From: Guyparkeria hydrothermalis
GTDB lineage: Bacteria; Pseudomonadota; Gammaproteobacteria; Halothiobacillales; Halothiobacillaceae
Reading direction: 5' to 3'
Assembly: GCF_023555385.1 (NCBI RefSeq)
Contig: NZ_JAJSED010000001.1
Location: forward strand, 372,001-436,000
DNA length: 64,000 bases
The notes below the pieces were generated by a model. The model made no database searches and was not told where the DNA came from. It saw only the letters and a list, made by a program, of their open reading frames with translations. This document shows positions 7,761-15,958 of the stretch, piece after piece. Within the stretch, counting starts at the first letter, position 1, and the number at the start of each line of letters is the position of its first letter. A program made the translations under genes and the position numbers.

Positions 7761-9675
7761 TGGCGTCACGGAGGACGGTCGGGCGGGGCGCCTGGCGGTA
7801 TTGGTACTCGCTCTTGGCAGTTTTGTCGGGTTTTTGGCCTGGCCGCCCCTTGAGTTGAACGGGCACTTCTGGCTCACCACTTTCCTGTTCCCGGCGGCCG
7901 TCTTGTTCCTCGGCCTGGTCGGCTGGGTCTATCTCGGCGTCGCTGCTGCGGCACTGCTCGTCGCACTCGCTGGTGCCTTGTCCTTTTTCTGGTTTGGCCA
8001 CTTGCCCTTGGGATTCGTTCTGGCCGGCCTCGAAATCATGGTGTTGTGGCTGCTGCTTCATGTTGGCAGATCACAGGCCATCCCCCTGCCGTTGGCTTTT
8101 CTGGCATTGAGCTCCCTGTTGGTGGGCGTGGGGCAACTGGCGGCGTGGGCGGGTGCCGGGATGTTCTTGCCCGATGGGGCGTTTTTCAGGCCGGCGATCG
8201 ACACGGTCCTGCTGTGTCTCCTAATGGCGGTCATGCCCCGAGCACGCGATCGCACCTGGTCGCGCTGGCTCGACACGGGGCAACGTCGCTTTGCCCTGCT
8301 GCTCTTGTTGTCTCTCCTGCCGCTGACTGCGCTCGCGATCACGTTTCTTGCCGACGTGTCGCGTCTCGGCATCACCGCTGCGGGTGTCCCGGAGCCGCTC
8401 TGGCCGGTTGCCGCCATGATGCTGCCGCTCTTCTGGGGGCTGGTGGCATGGGGTTCCTGGCGGGCGTTCTGGGTCAACGACGCGTCGATGTCGATAGCGG
8501 GCCTGACGAGCGAAAAGCCCGTTTGGGCCGAGGGAAGCACGGCGGTGCCGACAACGACAGCGCCTTCGTGGCGGGACTTGAGTGGGCGTCTGACCGACCG
8601 TCAATCCACCGCTGCCTTCTTCGCTACCGCAAGACGCCGTGAAGACGGCGATTGGTCCGTGGAATCCGCTTCAAGTGATACAGCCACGCCGGGCAACGCC
8701 GGCGATATGGACGTGCATCCATCCGACGTGGCCGAGCGGAACAGGCTGCTGGAGCGCGCGGCACAGGGCGAGGAGGCGAGCGCACATATCCGGTTGAGTC
8801 TGTCAGACGAAGGCTGGCGGTGGTTTTACGTGCTGGCATTGCCGCTGGACTCCGAATCCGAATCCGAATCCGAAGCCGACGCCGAAGCCAAAGCCGGGGT
8901 GCTTCTGATCCACCTGGACATCACTTCGGTGAAGGAGGCCGAGCGGCAACTTGTTCAGACATCGAAAATGAGCGTGCTGGGCGAAATGGCAGCGGGAGTG
9001 GCTCACGAGATCAACCAGCCGCTGAACGTGATTCGGCTGGCCACCCAGAACCTGCGCCGACGTATCAGTGGCGAGTCGGTGGACCTCGAATATTACGTCG
9101 GCAAGCTGGATCGCATCGCGGCTCAGACGCGACGGGCGGCCGACATCATCGATCACATGCGGATATTCGGGCGTAAGCCGGCCGACGACCCGGAATATTT
9201 CTCTCCGCCTCAGGGTGTGGGCCGGGTGGTCGGGCTTCTGCAGTCACAGCTGGATGCAGACGGTATCCGCGTGCAGCGGGATTGCGAGGCGGAACGGGCG
9301 ATGTGCTGGGGGCACGAATCCCTGTTCGAGCAGGTGATGATGAACCTCCTCGTGAATGCCCGAGATGCAATCAATGCCCACGCCGAGGCCGGCGGCAGCA
9401 AGGAGATCTTCGTCCTGTGCAGCGTTACCGGGAACGTGCTCGAGATCCGAGTGCGCGATACGGGGGGCGGGGTGCCTGATGCGGTACTCGACCGGCTTTT
9501 TCAGCCGTTTTTCACCACCAAGCCGGCCGGCAAGGGCACCGGGCTGGGGCTGTCGTTGAGCTACGGCATTATCCAGGACATGAACGGTGATATTTCCGTT
9601 CGGAATGTTGCCGGTGGCGCGGAATTCACCGTGCGTATGCCCCTTACCGAGGCGACCGTGGAATCGGATGATTGA
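7744..9675 (+). CDS. membrane sensor histidine kinase
   Basis: The 643-residue kinase has an N-terminal membrane domain of roughly eight hydrophobic segments (residues about 15-250), then a cytosolic region with a degenerate PAS-like stretch, a DHp domain with His421 in GVAHEINQPLNVI, and a HATPase domain (N-box NLLVNARDAINA, G1 DTGGGVPD, FQPFFTTKPAGKGTGLGLSL). It resembles the NtrB/DctB-type kinase core that begins QLVQTSKMSVLGEMAAG. It presumably phosphorylates the two receivers encoded upstream, with which it overlaps. A Ser/Glu-Ala/Glu low-complexity linker at residues 369-384 is encoded by a hexanucleotide repeat. The signal sensed is unknown. Confidence 0.88.
   Translation: MAIMDDGVTEDGRAGRLAVLVLALGSFVGFLAWPPLELNGHFWLTTFLFPAAVLFLGLVGWVYLGVAAAALLVALAGALSFFWFGHLPLGFVLAGLEIMVLWLLLHVGRSQAIPLPLAFLALSSLLVGVGQLAAWAGAGMFLPDGAFFRPAIDTVLLCLLMAVMPRARDRTWSRWLDTGQRRFALLLLLSLLPLTALAITFLADVSRLGITAAGVPEPLWPVAAMMLPLFWGLVAWGSWRAFWVNDASMSIAGLTSEKPVWAEGSTAVPTTTAPSWRDLSGRLTDRQSTAAFFATARRREDGDWSVESASSDTATPGNAGDMDVHPSDVAERNRLLERAAQGEEASAHIRLSLSDEGWRWFYVLALPLDSESESESEADAEAKAGVLLIHLDITSVKEAERQLVQTSKMSVLGEMAAGVAHEINQPLNVIRLATQNLRRRISGESVDLEYYVGKLDRIAAQTRRAADIIDHMRIFGRKPADDPEYFSPPQGVGRVVGLLQSQLDADGIRVQRDCEAERAMCWGHESLFEQVMMNLLVNARDAINAHAEAGGSKEIFVLCSVTGNVLEIRVRDTGGGVPDAVLDRLFQPFFTTKPAGKGTGLGLSLSYGIIQDMNGDISVRNVAGGAEFTVRMPLTEATVESDD
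8848..8895 (+). repeat. in-frame hexanucleotide repeat in the kinase gene
   Basis: Eight consecutive hexamers of the form GAATCC/GAAGCC encode alternating acidic and Ser/Ala residues. Three central units are identical (GAATCC). The repeat is in frame with the kinase, so copy-number changes would alter linker length without shifting the frame. Confidence 0.8.
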
Positions 9676-10037
9676 GGGGCGAATTGTCGTCAGGTTTGGG
9701 CGCCGGACAGGGCCTTTCGGTCGCTCCAAGGAACGATAGCCCGCTCGCCGAGTCAAACCCGGAGCCTATTGCAGGGGCCGGGACGGGTGTCGAGAAATCG
9801 CAACGCTAACAATGCGAAGCACTATTTTTCTCACGTAAATTCTGAGCAAAGGTTGAATACTTGACAATATTACTAAAGTATTATTGTCTATTGCCTGAGC
9901 ATGAGACACGGTTCCCCAGCGCCCGACCTATAACGATCGTGTAGCAATAGAGCGTCTGGCGTCTCAGGCGAGTTGTCAGTCCCACATGGTGTGGATGGTT
10001 TTTGGCCCTAAGGCTTGTTACCAGTGCAAAGGAGTGA
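9676..10037. other. intergenic promoter region upstream of flp
   Basis: This 362-bp gap separates the kinase stop from the flp start. Its middle (9820-9900) is clearly A+T-rich against G+C-rich flanks and holds TTGACA at 9861-9866, inside a 26-bp palindrome described separately. AAGGAG at about 10027 is the flp ribosome site. No protein or RNA gene was seen. Confidence 0.6.
9863..9888. promoter_or_regulatory. 26-bp near-perfect palindrome, candidate operator of the flp-tad operon
   Basis: The arms are GACAATATTACT (9863-9874) and AGTATTATTGTC (9877-9888), separated by AA; eleven of twelve positions pair. The left arm overlaps a perfect -35 hexamer TTGACA at 9861-9866, and TATTGT at 9882-9887 could serve as a -10 with a short 15-bp spacer. 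It lies about 150 bp upstream of flp and just downstream of the two-component operon, so a dimeric regulator such as the LuxR-type protein at 6430 is an obvious candidate ligand. That link is inferred. Confidence 0.6.
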
Positions 10038-10241
10038 ATGAGCATGCCCAGTGCGTTCTGCGAGAAGATCCTTGTATCCCTCCTCATGCTTTGGCGCGAT
10101 GAGCGCGGCGCCAGTGCAATTGAGTATGCCGTGATAGCCGCGTTGATCGCAGCGGCGCTGGTTGGTTTCCTCGAGCCGGTTCAGGAGGCATTGAAGGCTG
10201 TGTTTGACGGGCTGGCGACCAGCATGGGTGACGCGGCCTGA
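10038..10241 (+). CDS. flp: Flp-type pilin
   Basis: The 67-residue prepilin of the Tad system is the major subunit of the Flp pilus. It has a 24-residue basic/hydrophobic leader ending in Gly24, followed by ASAIEYAVIAALIAAALVG. The Glu at mature position 5 and adjacent Tyr are the hallmark of Flp pilins. Cleavage after Gly24 by the prepilin peptidase encoded next would give a 43-residue mature pilin. Start ATG 10038 follows AAGGAG; a second ATG at 10044 is possible. It is the first gene of a roughly 10.6-kb tad operon reading rightwards. Confidence 0.92.
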   Translation: MSMPSAFCEKILVSLLMLWRDERGASAIEYAVIAALIAAALVGFLEPVQEALKAVFDGLATSMGDAA

Positions 10242-10292
10242 CGGCCGCGTCGCGCTTGCCGTCCGGCATCCCGTAGGCACGTTCGCACTTCG

Positions 10293-10715
10293 GTGGGGAT
10301 CCCCGAATGGGCACTGATTCTCTCGACGGTCGCATGGGGGGCGGGGGGCGTGTTTTTCGATTACACGCGCCGTCGGCTGCCGAATGCGTGGCTTCTCCTC
10401 GGTTTGATCCTCCTGCCGCTGCAATGGACAGCCGGCATGGGGACCGGAGTCGACGACCGGCTGCTCGGTCTCGCGTTGAGCCTTGTGCTTCTGGGTCCCG
10501 GTTTGTTCCTTGGGGTGCTCGGCGGCGGCGACTTGAAGCTCGGAGCGCTGGCCGGGGCCTTGTGGGGCAGTGCCGCACTGCTGGTCGGTGTGCTGGCCGC
10601 CGGGTTGTGGGCCGGCCTGGTCCTGCTCGTTATCGGCTTTGGATCGGGAAGGCGTTTCCCGTTTGCCGTCGCTTTTCTACCAGGAGCGATCTTGACATGG
10701 ATGTTGGTGGTGTAA
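10293..10715 (+). CDS. tadV: prepilin peptidase of the Tad system (A24 family)
   Basis: The 140-residue polytopic inner-membrane aspartic peptidase processes Flp prepilin and the TadE/TadG pseudopilins. The two catalytic aspartates are visible in DYTRRRLPN (residues about 24-32) and GGGDLKLGA (about 77-85), the classic D and GxGD sites of CpaA/TadV. About five hydrophobic segments follow the family plan, with no N-terminal methylase domain, as is normal for TadV. The start is uncertain: GTG 10293 is the first usable codon and has a poor ribosome site. The 3' end overlaps the next gene by 19 bp. Confidence 0.88.
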   Translation: MGIPEWALILSTVAWGAGGVFFDYTRRRLPNAWLLLGLILLPLQWTAGMGTGVDDRLLGLALSLVLLGPGLFLGVLGGGDLKLGALAGALWGSAALLVGVLAAGLWAGLVLLVIGFGSGRRFPFAVAFLPGAILTWMLVV

Positions 10716-11185
10716 TCCGTTCGCGGAACTCGGCGCCCAGCCCCCTACATGGCCCCGCCCAGCGTGGGGCGGTGGCCATCGAATTCGCGCTAATGCTCCC
10801 GCTGCTTTTCGTCGTGTTCTACGCGTCGGTGTCCTATGGCGCGGTGTTCATGCTCAGCCAGTCCCTCACCCATGCCGCCGAAGAAGGGGCCAGGGCGGGT
10901 TTTCGCGCGGATACGCCGGCTGCACTCGAGCAGGTGATCGAGGAGCGGGTCGGCAAAAGCCTGGCGTGGCTGCCCGCGTCGACCCGTGAGGCAGTCTCCG
11001 TCACCGTGGGAACACCCGACACTCAGGGATGGCTGAACATCGCGGTCGAGCTGCCTTCCTCCGTTCTCCCGTTTGCCCCCCTGAAACTTCCCGGCTACGG
11101 GACCGTACCCCGCCTTCCAGAGAACCTGAGGGCCGAGGCGGACATGGTGCTTCCGCCAAGACTCGGATCGTCAATGTCGCAATGA
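10697..11185 (+). CDS. tadE: TadE-like pseudopilin
   Basis: The 162-residue protein has a TadE-type class III signal: a short basic leader to Gly24 (PAQRG), then AVAIEFALMLPLLFVVFYA, with Glu at mature position 5. A C-terminal periplasmic domain follows. TadE is a minor pseudopilin processed by TadV and needed for Flp pilus assembly. ATG 10697 lies inside the tadV 3' end with AGGAG ten bases upstream; longer frames starting at 10307 are overlap artefacts. The residues after the membrane helix (AEEGARAGFRADTP) are typical of the family. Confidence 0.88.
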   Translation: MDVGGVIRSRNSAPSPLHGPAQRGAVAIEFALMLPLLFVVFYASVSYGAVFMLSQSLTHAAEEGARAGFRADTPAALEQVIEERVGKSLAWLPASTREAVSVTVGTPDTQGWLNIAVELPSSVLPFAPLKLPGYGTVPRLPENLRAEADMVLPPRLGSSMSQ

Positions 11186-11205
11186 AGTGAAGGAACACTC
11201 GGATC

Positions 11206-12174
11206 ATGCCATCGAACACTCTCAGACTCCTTGCCGCGTTGCTGATATTCGCCGGTATTGGCGTCGCCCTGGTCGGTTACCTCAAAGCGACAGCCCCCGA
11301 ACCCGTGAACGTTTCACGGTCGGAATCGGCGGCAACCGAGGCACAGACGCATCGTGTCGTGGTGGCATCACGTGACATCGAAGCGAACGCGGTCATTCGC
11401 GCGGCGGACATTGCCGTGACCGACCGTTTGATTCGTCGGGACGGCGCATCCCCCCAGTATGTTTCCAGCCCCGCGGAGGTGCTGGGCAAGCGTGCGGCAG
11501 CGGGCATCGCGGAGGGTCAGGGCTTCACGCCGGATCTGTTGTCGGCCCCTCCGGCTGTGACGCCGTTGGCCGCCATGGTTTCCCCGGGGCACAAGGCGCT
11601 GGCGGTTGAAGTCAATGAAGTGGAAGCCGCGGGGGGCTACCTCGCGCCGGGCGACAAGGTCGACCTGGTGTGGTTCGTCGACCGGCAAGGGGCGGCCGGA
11701 CCGTCGGCCCGCGTCGTGGCTCGCGGTGTCCGAGTTCTTGCCGTCGGCGAGATCATCGGGCCTGAGGCCGACGGCTCGCCCGCCCCGCCTCGCGAAACGG
11801 CAGTGTTTGCGGAACGAACCGAGTTGGTCGATGGCATCCGCGAAATGCGTTCGGCAGCGAAAAGCGAATCGAAACGCCAACCGCGGGTTCGCTCGGTCGT
11901 TCTCGAGCTGGTCGATAACGATGTTGCCAGGGTGCTGCTCGCCGCGCGGAGCGGGAAGATTCGGCTCGCCGTACATTCCGCGGCATCCGCCCGGGGGGAG
12001 TCGCATGGCGGGCCGGCCTCGGCGGATTCGAAAGCGTCGGTCGAGTCGCTTAACGGTCTTCTGGGTGTGTCGGTAGCGGAGGCGTCACGGGCGGTTGAGC
12101 GCCCTGAGCCGTCACCACCGAAACGCGTCCGCGTTTTCAACGGATCAGAATCGACGACAGTGGAAGTGGACTGA
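11206..12174 (+). CDS. rcpC: Flp pilus assembly protein CpaB/RcpC
   Basis: The 322-residue inner-membrane-anchored periplasmic protein has one N-terminal membrane segment (LRLLAALLIFAGIGVALVGY), then an SAF/beta-clip-type domain (VVVASRDIEANAVIRAADIA at about residues 45-65) and a CpaB C-terminal region (VEVNEVEAAGGYLAPGDKVD). CpaB/RcpC works with the outer-membrane secretin encoded immediately downstream, probably linking it to the periplasm. The last 60 residues are Ser/Pro/charged and poorly conserved. The gene is separated from rcpA by a single base. Confidence 0.9.
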   Translation: MPSNTLRLLAALLIFAGIGVALVGYLKATAPEPVNVSRSESAATEAQTHRVVVASRDIEANAVIRAADIAVTDRLIRRDGASPQYVSSPAEVLGKRAAAGIAEGQGFTPDLLSAPPAVTPLAAMVSPGHKALAVEVNEVEAAGGYLAPGDKVDLVWFVDRQGAAGPSARVVARGVRVLAVGEIIGPEADGSPAPPRETAVFAERTELVDGIREMRSAAKSESKRQPRVRSVVLELVDNDVARVLLAARSGKIRLAVHSAASARGESHGGPASADSKASVESLNGLLGVSVAEASRAVERPEPSPPKRVRVFNGSESTTVEVD

Positions 12175-12175
12175 G

Positions 12176-13474
12176 ATGAGGCAGGGATTTCTCGTTGCGT
12201 TGCCGTCGCCCTCGGGGCGAACCGTAAGCCAGTGGTTTCTTACCGTGTTGCTTGTGCTGGTCAGCCCGTGGGCGGGCGCGGCCGTCGGGGAAAGGATGGA
12301 GCTTTCGGTCGGCCAACAGAAAACATTGTCGGTTGACGAGCCGATCGACTTCTTGGCTGTCGGGGACCCGGATACGGTCGATGCCAAGGTCGTGGGCGAT
12401 ACCTCGGTGCTGTTGACCCCGCTGCGGACCGGAAGCACGAAGATCATCGTTCGCCTGCGTGAGGGCGACGAACAGGTCTACCCGGTTCGGGTGAAGAAGG
12501 CGCAGGTCAGCGGACAGGTCGATTCCCTGGAAGCGCAAAGCATGTTGACCGACGGGGAGGGGAGCGCGGTCGACCGGAGTTCGACGTCGTTCGGCATGCA
12601 GGTGCAGACCGACGTGCGGATCGTCGAGGTCAACAAGACCGAGCTCAAGAGCGTCGGCTCCTTCGTGGCCCGGGCCACGAGCAATACCACGATCGCGTCA
12701 TCCCCGCCGGGTACGGGGGCCGGGCTCGGCGATATCGTCAGCAACACCCTCAATCAGCTCAGCAGCCTGATCCTGCCGGACCGCCAGGGATACAACCTGG
12801 CCCTGGGCAGTGCCGGGCGGGGCTGGCTCGCGGCCATCAATGCGCTGGAAAGCTCGGGGGTCGCCTACACGCTGGCCAATCCCAGCCTGGTGGCCCTGAG
12901 CGGGCAGGAGGCGCAATTCGCGGCCGGCGGCGAGGTGCCGATCCCCGTTCAGCAGGGCGTGGGGGACTCCATTTCGATCGAATACCGCGAATACGGCATA
13001 CGCCTGCGGTTGACGCCGACCGTGCTGGACGACGATCGCATCGTGCTCAAGGTGGCACCCGAGGTAAGCGAGCTCGACTTTTCCATCGGCGTGCGTAGCG
13101 GCGGTGTCGAGGTGCCGGGCCTGCGGGTTCGGCGTACCGACACCACCGTGATACTCGGTGACGGCGAAAGCTTCGTCATCAGCGGTCTGGTGAGCCAGTC
13201 CATGATGGAAAACGCCGACAAGTATCCGGGGCTCGGGGATATTCCGATCCTTGGCGCGTTCTTCGCCGGGGGCCGGTTCAGCCGAGAGGACTCGGAACTG
13301 ATCATGGTCGTCACGCCGCACCTCGTGCGTCCGCTCGCCGCCGGTGCCACGTTGCCCGAGATGCCCGGGGAGTCGCTGCGCGATCGCGATGGCTCGTTCC
13401 TTCGGTTGCTCGGTCAGGATCGCTACTTCGGCTCGGTAGGCGATGACGAAACGAATACCGGTTTCTCGGACTGA
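12176..13474 (+). CDS. rcpA: Tad-system secretin CpaC/RcpA
   Basis: This 432-residue outer-membrane secretin forms the channel through which the Flp pilus exits. A signal peptide (residues about 1-35) is followed by the pilus/secretin N-terminal domain (MELSVGQQKTLSVDEPIDFL; VGDTSVLLTPLRTGSTKIIV). The C-terminal secretin domain is next (LANPSLVALSGQEAQFAAGG, EYGIRLRLTPTVL, ISGLVSQSMMENADKYPGLG, DIPILGAFF). ATG 12176 is preferred over an in-frame ATG at 12095 inside rcpC because it starts a normal signal peptide. No rcpB gene follows, as in many non-Pasteurellaceae tad loci. Confidence 0.9.
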   Translation: MRQGFLVALPSPSGRTVSQWFLTVLLVLVSPWAGAAVGERMELSVGQQKTLSVDEPIDFLAVGDPDTVDAKVVGDTSVLLTPLRTGSTKIIVRLREGDEQVYPVRVKKAQVSGQVDSLEAQSMLTDGEGSAVDRSSTSFGMQVQTDVRIVEVNKTELKSVGSFVARATSNTTIASSPPGTGAGLGDIVSNTLNQLSSLILPDRQGYNLALGSAGRGWLAAINALESSGVAYTLANPSLVALSGQEAQFAAGGEVPIPVQQGVGDSISIEYREYGIRLRLTPTVLDDDRIVLKVAPEVSELDFSIGVRSGGVEVPGLRVRRTDTTVILGDGESFVISGLVSQSMMENADKYPGLGDIPILGAFFAGGRFSREDSELIMVVTPHLVRPLAAGATLPEMPGESLRDRDGSFLRLLGQDRYFGSVGDDETNTGFSD

Positions 13475-13487
13475 GAAGGGACTCTCC

Positions 13488-14693
13488 ATGACTTTTGTTG
13501 CATTCGTGGCAAGCGATTCGACCGGCCACCTGATTCGCGAAGGAGTGGGCCGCCTGGGGGAAGTGGTCGATTCCCGGGAGCTCGACCTGGAGCGAGCCAT
13601 ACGATTCGTCGACGCGACCGCTCCCTCGGTCGTGTTCGTCGAGTTTTCCATGCAATCCCAGTGGCTGCGGTATCAGGAATCCCTGGTGCAAGGGCTGGTG
13701 CGGCACAAGCCGTTTCTGCCCGTCATCGCGGTGGGGGAGAACGACTCCAGGCACCTGCTGCTGTCGGCCTTGCGTTCCGGGGCGACCGATTTCCTTATGC
13801 CGAGCGCGGATCTGGACGAGTTCAACCGGCGTATCGAAGCGGTTACCGAGCGACTTCCACGTCACCCGTTCGGGTCCGAGGCGCGTGGGCATGCACAGAT
13901 GACCGTTGTCGTGGGCGCCCGACCGGACGAGGATGCGGCCCTGTTCACCGAACATCTGGCCATGCAGATTCAGCGTGGACTGGGGGAGGACGAGGACTGT
14001 CTGATCCTGGACGTCGGATTCCCGGCCAATGACGTGCTCACCATCCTCGGTCTGCGAGCCGAATACAGCCTCGTGGACGCCATCCGCAACGTCCATTCGA
14101 TCGACGGCTTGCTGGTCGATACCGCCTTTCCCCGCCACGACAGCGGCGTCCGGGTGCTCGGGGTGGGCGACGATCTTGATGGCCTGGCCGAGCTTCAGCC
14201 CCCCGACGTCATGCTGTTTCTCGACGCGCTTCACTACTACTTCAAGCACGTGGTGATCAATCTGTCGGGCGTCGCCGACATCGATTTCATTCAGACCTTC
14301 TCCAAGCGTGCGGACCGGATCTTCCTGTTGGGTACGCAGACCATCACCAGCTTCCGCGCCAACGAGCAGTTGCTCAAGGAACTCAATCGTGTCGGCGGAA
14401 TGCAGGGCAAGGTCGAACTGGTGCTGGATCGGTACGAAAAACGCTCTCTGCCATCGGCAAAATTGTTGGCCGAGCGCCTCGAACTGCCGCTGGCAGCGAC
14501 GCTACCGGTTGATTGGGCCGCACGGCTCGAGGTGGTCAATTCGGGGGAGACGTTCATGGAGCGCTTCCCGCGCAGCGGTTACACGCAGGCGATCCGGTCC
14601 CTGGCAAAGCGTGTTCGGGGGGAGCCTGCCGCCTCGAAGAGCGGCCTGGGCGGTCTGTTGACCGGGGTGATCGGTTCGAGGAAGGGAAGCTAA
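13488..14693 (+). CDS. tadZ: TadZ/CpaE-like localisation ATPase with degenerate P-loop
   Basis: The 401-residue cytosolic protein has an N-terminal atypical receiver-like domain (residues 1-125, with SGATDFLMPS near its end) and a C-terminal ParA/MinD-like domain, the architecture of CpaE/TadZ. Such proteins place the Tad machine at a cell pole. Where the deviant Walker A should be, the sequence reads VVVGARPDEDAALF: the GGVGKT core is gone, so nucleotide binding is doubtful. The Walker A' equivalent (LILDVGFPANDVL) and VVINLSG are still recognisable. Start ATG 13488 has AGAAGGGA upstream. It sits between rcpA and the secretion ATPase, the usual position. Confidence 0.85.
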   Translation: MTFVAFVASDSTGHLIREGVGRLGEVVDSRELDLERAIRFVDATAPSVVFVEFSMQSQWLRYQESLVQGLVRHKPFLPVIAVGENDSRHLLLSALRSGATDFLMPSADLDEFNRRIEAVTERLPRHPFGSEARGHAQMTVVVGARPDEDAALFTEHLAMQIQRGLGEDEDCLILDVGFPANDVLTILGLRAEYSLVDAIRNVHSIDGLLVDTAFPRHDSGVRVLGVGDDLDGLAELQPPDVMLFLDALHYYFKHVVINLSGVADIDFIQTFSKRADRIFLLGTQTITSFRANEQLLKELNRVGGMQGKVELVLDRYEKRSLPSAKLLAERLELPLAATLPVDWAARLEVVNSGETFMERFPRSGYTQAIRSLAKRVRGEPAASKSGLGGLLTGVIGSRKGS

Positions 14694-14696
14694 GCC

Positions 14697-15956
14697 GTGT
14701 CGTTGAACCCACATCGCGTCCAATTCCGATTGCGTGAAGGCCAGGAGCGAGGGCCGTATCGCGTTCATCTGCACCGTTTTCTAATCGAACAGCTCGAGCA
14801 ACGCGGGATCGACAGTCTGGAGCTGGATCGGGAGGTGCTCACTGCCCACGTGACCGGTCTGATCGACGAATACATCGCTCGGGAGACGGTGGGCGTCAAC
14901 GTCAGTGAGAGGGAATGCCTGATCGAGGACATGATCAACGAGATCCTCGGATATGGGCCATTGGAAGCGTTGTTTCATGATCCGAGCGTGACCGACATCC
15001 TCGTCAACGGTCCCTACCGGGTGGTGGTCGAGCGCCACGGCAAACTGCAGGACACCGATATCCGGTTCGTCGACAGCCAGCACGTCATGCGGGTGTTGCA
15101 GCGCATGCTGGCGCCGACGGGGCGCCGGCTGGATGAATCATCGCCGATGGTCGATGCCCGCTTGTCCGATGGAAGCCGGTTGAACGCAATCATCTCGCCG
15201 CTTGCCCTGGACGGGCCGGATATCTCCATCCGCAAGGCCCGTCGAGAGCAGCTGTCAACCGGCGAGCTGCTGACCAATGGCGCATTCAACCCGGACATGC
15301 TCTCGTTCCTGCGCCGGGCGGTCGAGTGCCGGATGAATATCCTCGTCAGCGGCGGCACCGGGACGGGCAAGACCACGCTGTTGAACGCGCTCGGTCAGTT
15401 CATCGAGGCCGACCAACGGCTGATCACCATAGAGGACACGGCCGAGCTCCAGCTTGATCATCCGCATGTGGTCACCTTGGAGACGCGTCCGCCGAACGCC
15501 GAAGGCCAGGGGGAGGTGTCGGCGCGGGACATTGTTCGCAACGTCCTCAGGATGCGCCCGGATCGTGTCGTGGTCGGCGAGGTCCGTGGCGTGGAAGTGA
15601 TGGATCTGCTTCAGGCGATGAATACCGGCCACGACGGCTCGATGAGCACGCTGCATGCGAACAGCCCGGCGGATGCGTTGTCGCGTCTGGAAATGCTGGT
15701 GGGCTTCACCGGTTACCTGGGCGCCGAATCGACGCTGCGCGAGATGATCGCTTCCGCCCTGGACCTGCTGGTTCACGTCTCACGGACTCGTGACGGAACA
15801 CGTCGGGTGACGTCGATTCAGGAGCTGGTGGAGTGTCGTGACGGCAATTACGTGCTCAATCAGCTGTTCACCTGGGAAGCCTCCAGCCGGGAATATCGCC
15901 GTGCGGCGAACGGGGTGTTCAACCGCAAGATGTCGCAGCGCTGGGAGCACCGGTAG
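14697..15956 (+). CDS. tadA: Tad secretion ATPase TadA/CpaF
   Basis: This 419-residue hexameric secretion ATPase of the GspE/VirB11 superfamily powers Flp pilus assembly at the inner membrane. Visible motifs are Walker A GGTGTGKT (residues 219-226, Lys225), the Asp box ([11 protein letters not shown]), Walker B/His box ([26 protein letters not shown]) and the N-terminal [20 protein letters not shown] segment of CpaF proteins. GTG 14697 is the start, with AAGGGA upstream, four bases after the tadZ stop. The name tadA here is distinct from the tRNA deaminase at 55669. Confidence 0.93.
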   Translation: MSLNPHRVQFRLREGQERGPYRVHLHRFLIEQLEQRGIDSLELDREVLTAHVTGLIDEYIARETVGVNVSERECLIEDMINEILGYGPLEALFHDPSVTDILVNGPYRVVVERHGKLQDTDIRFVDSQHVMRVLQRMLAPTGRRLDESSPMVDARLSDGSRLNAIISPLALDGPDISIRKARREQLSTGELLTNGAFNPDMLSFLRRAVECRMNILVSGGTGTGKTTLLNALGQFIEADQRLITIEDTAELQLDHPHVVTLETRPPNAEGQGEVSARDIVRNVLRMRPDRVVVGEVRGVEVMDLLQAMNTGHDGSMSTLHANSPADALSRLEMLVGFTGYLGAESTLREMIASALDLLVHVSRTRDGTRRVTSIQELVECRDGNYVLNQLFTWEASSREYRRAANGVFNRKMSQRWEHR

Positions 15957-15958
15957 CC

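Noticed and set aside
10307-10696. N-terminal extension of the TadE-like protein from 10307
   Set aside because: This stretch is the tadV gene in another frame; the ribosome site and class III signal place the start at 10697.
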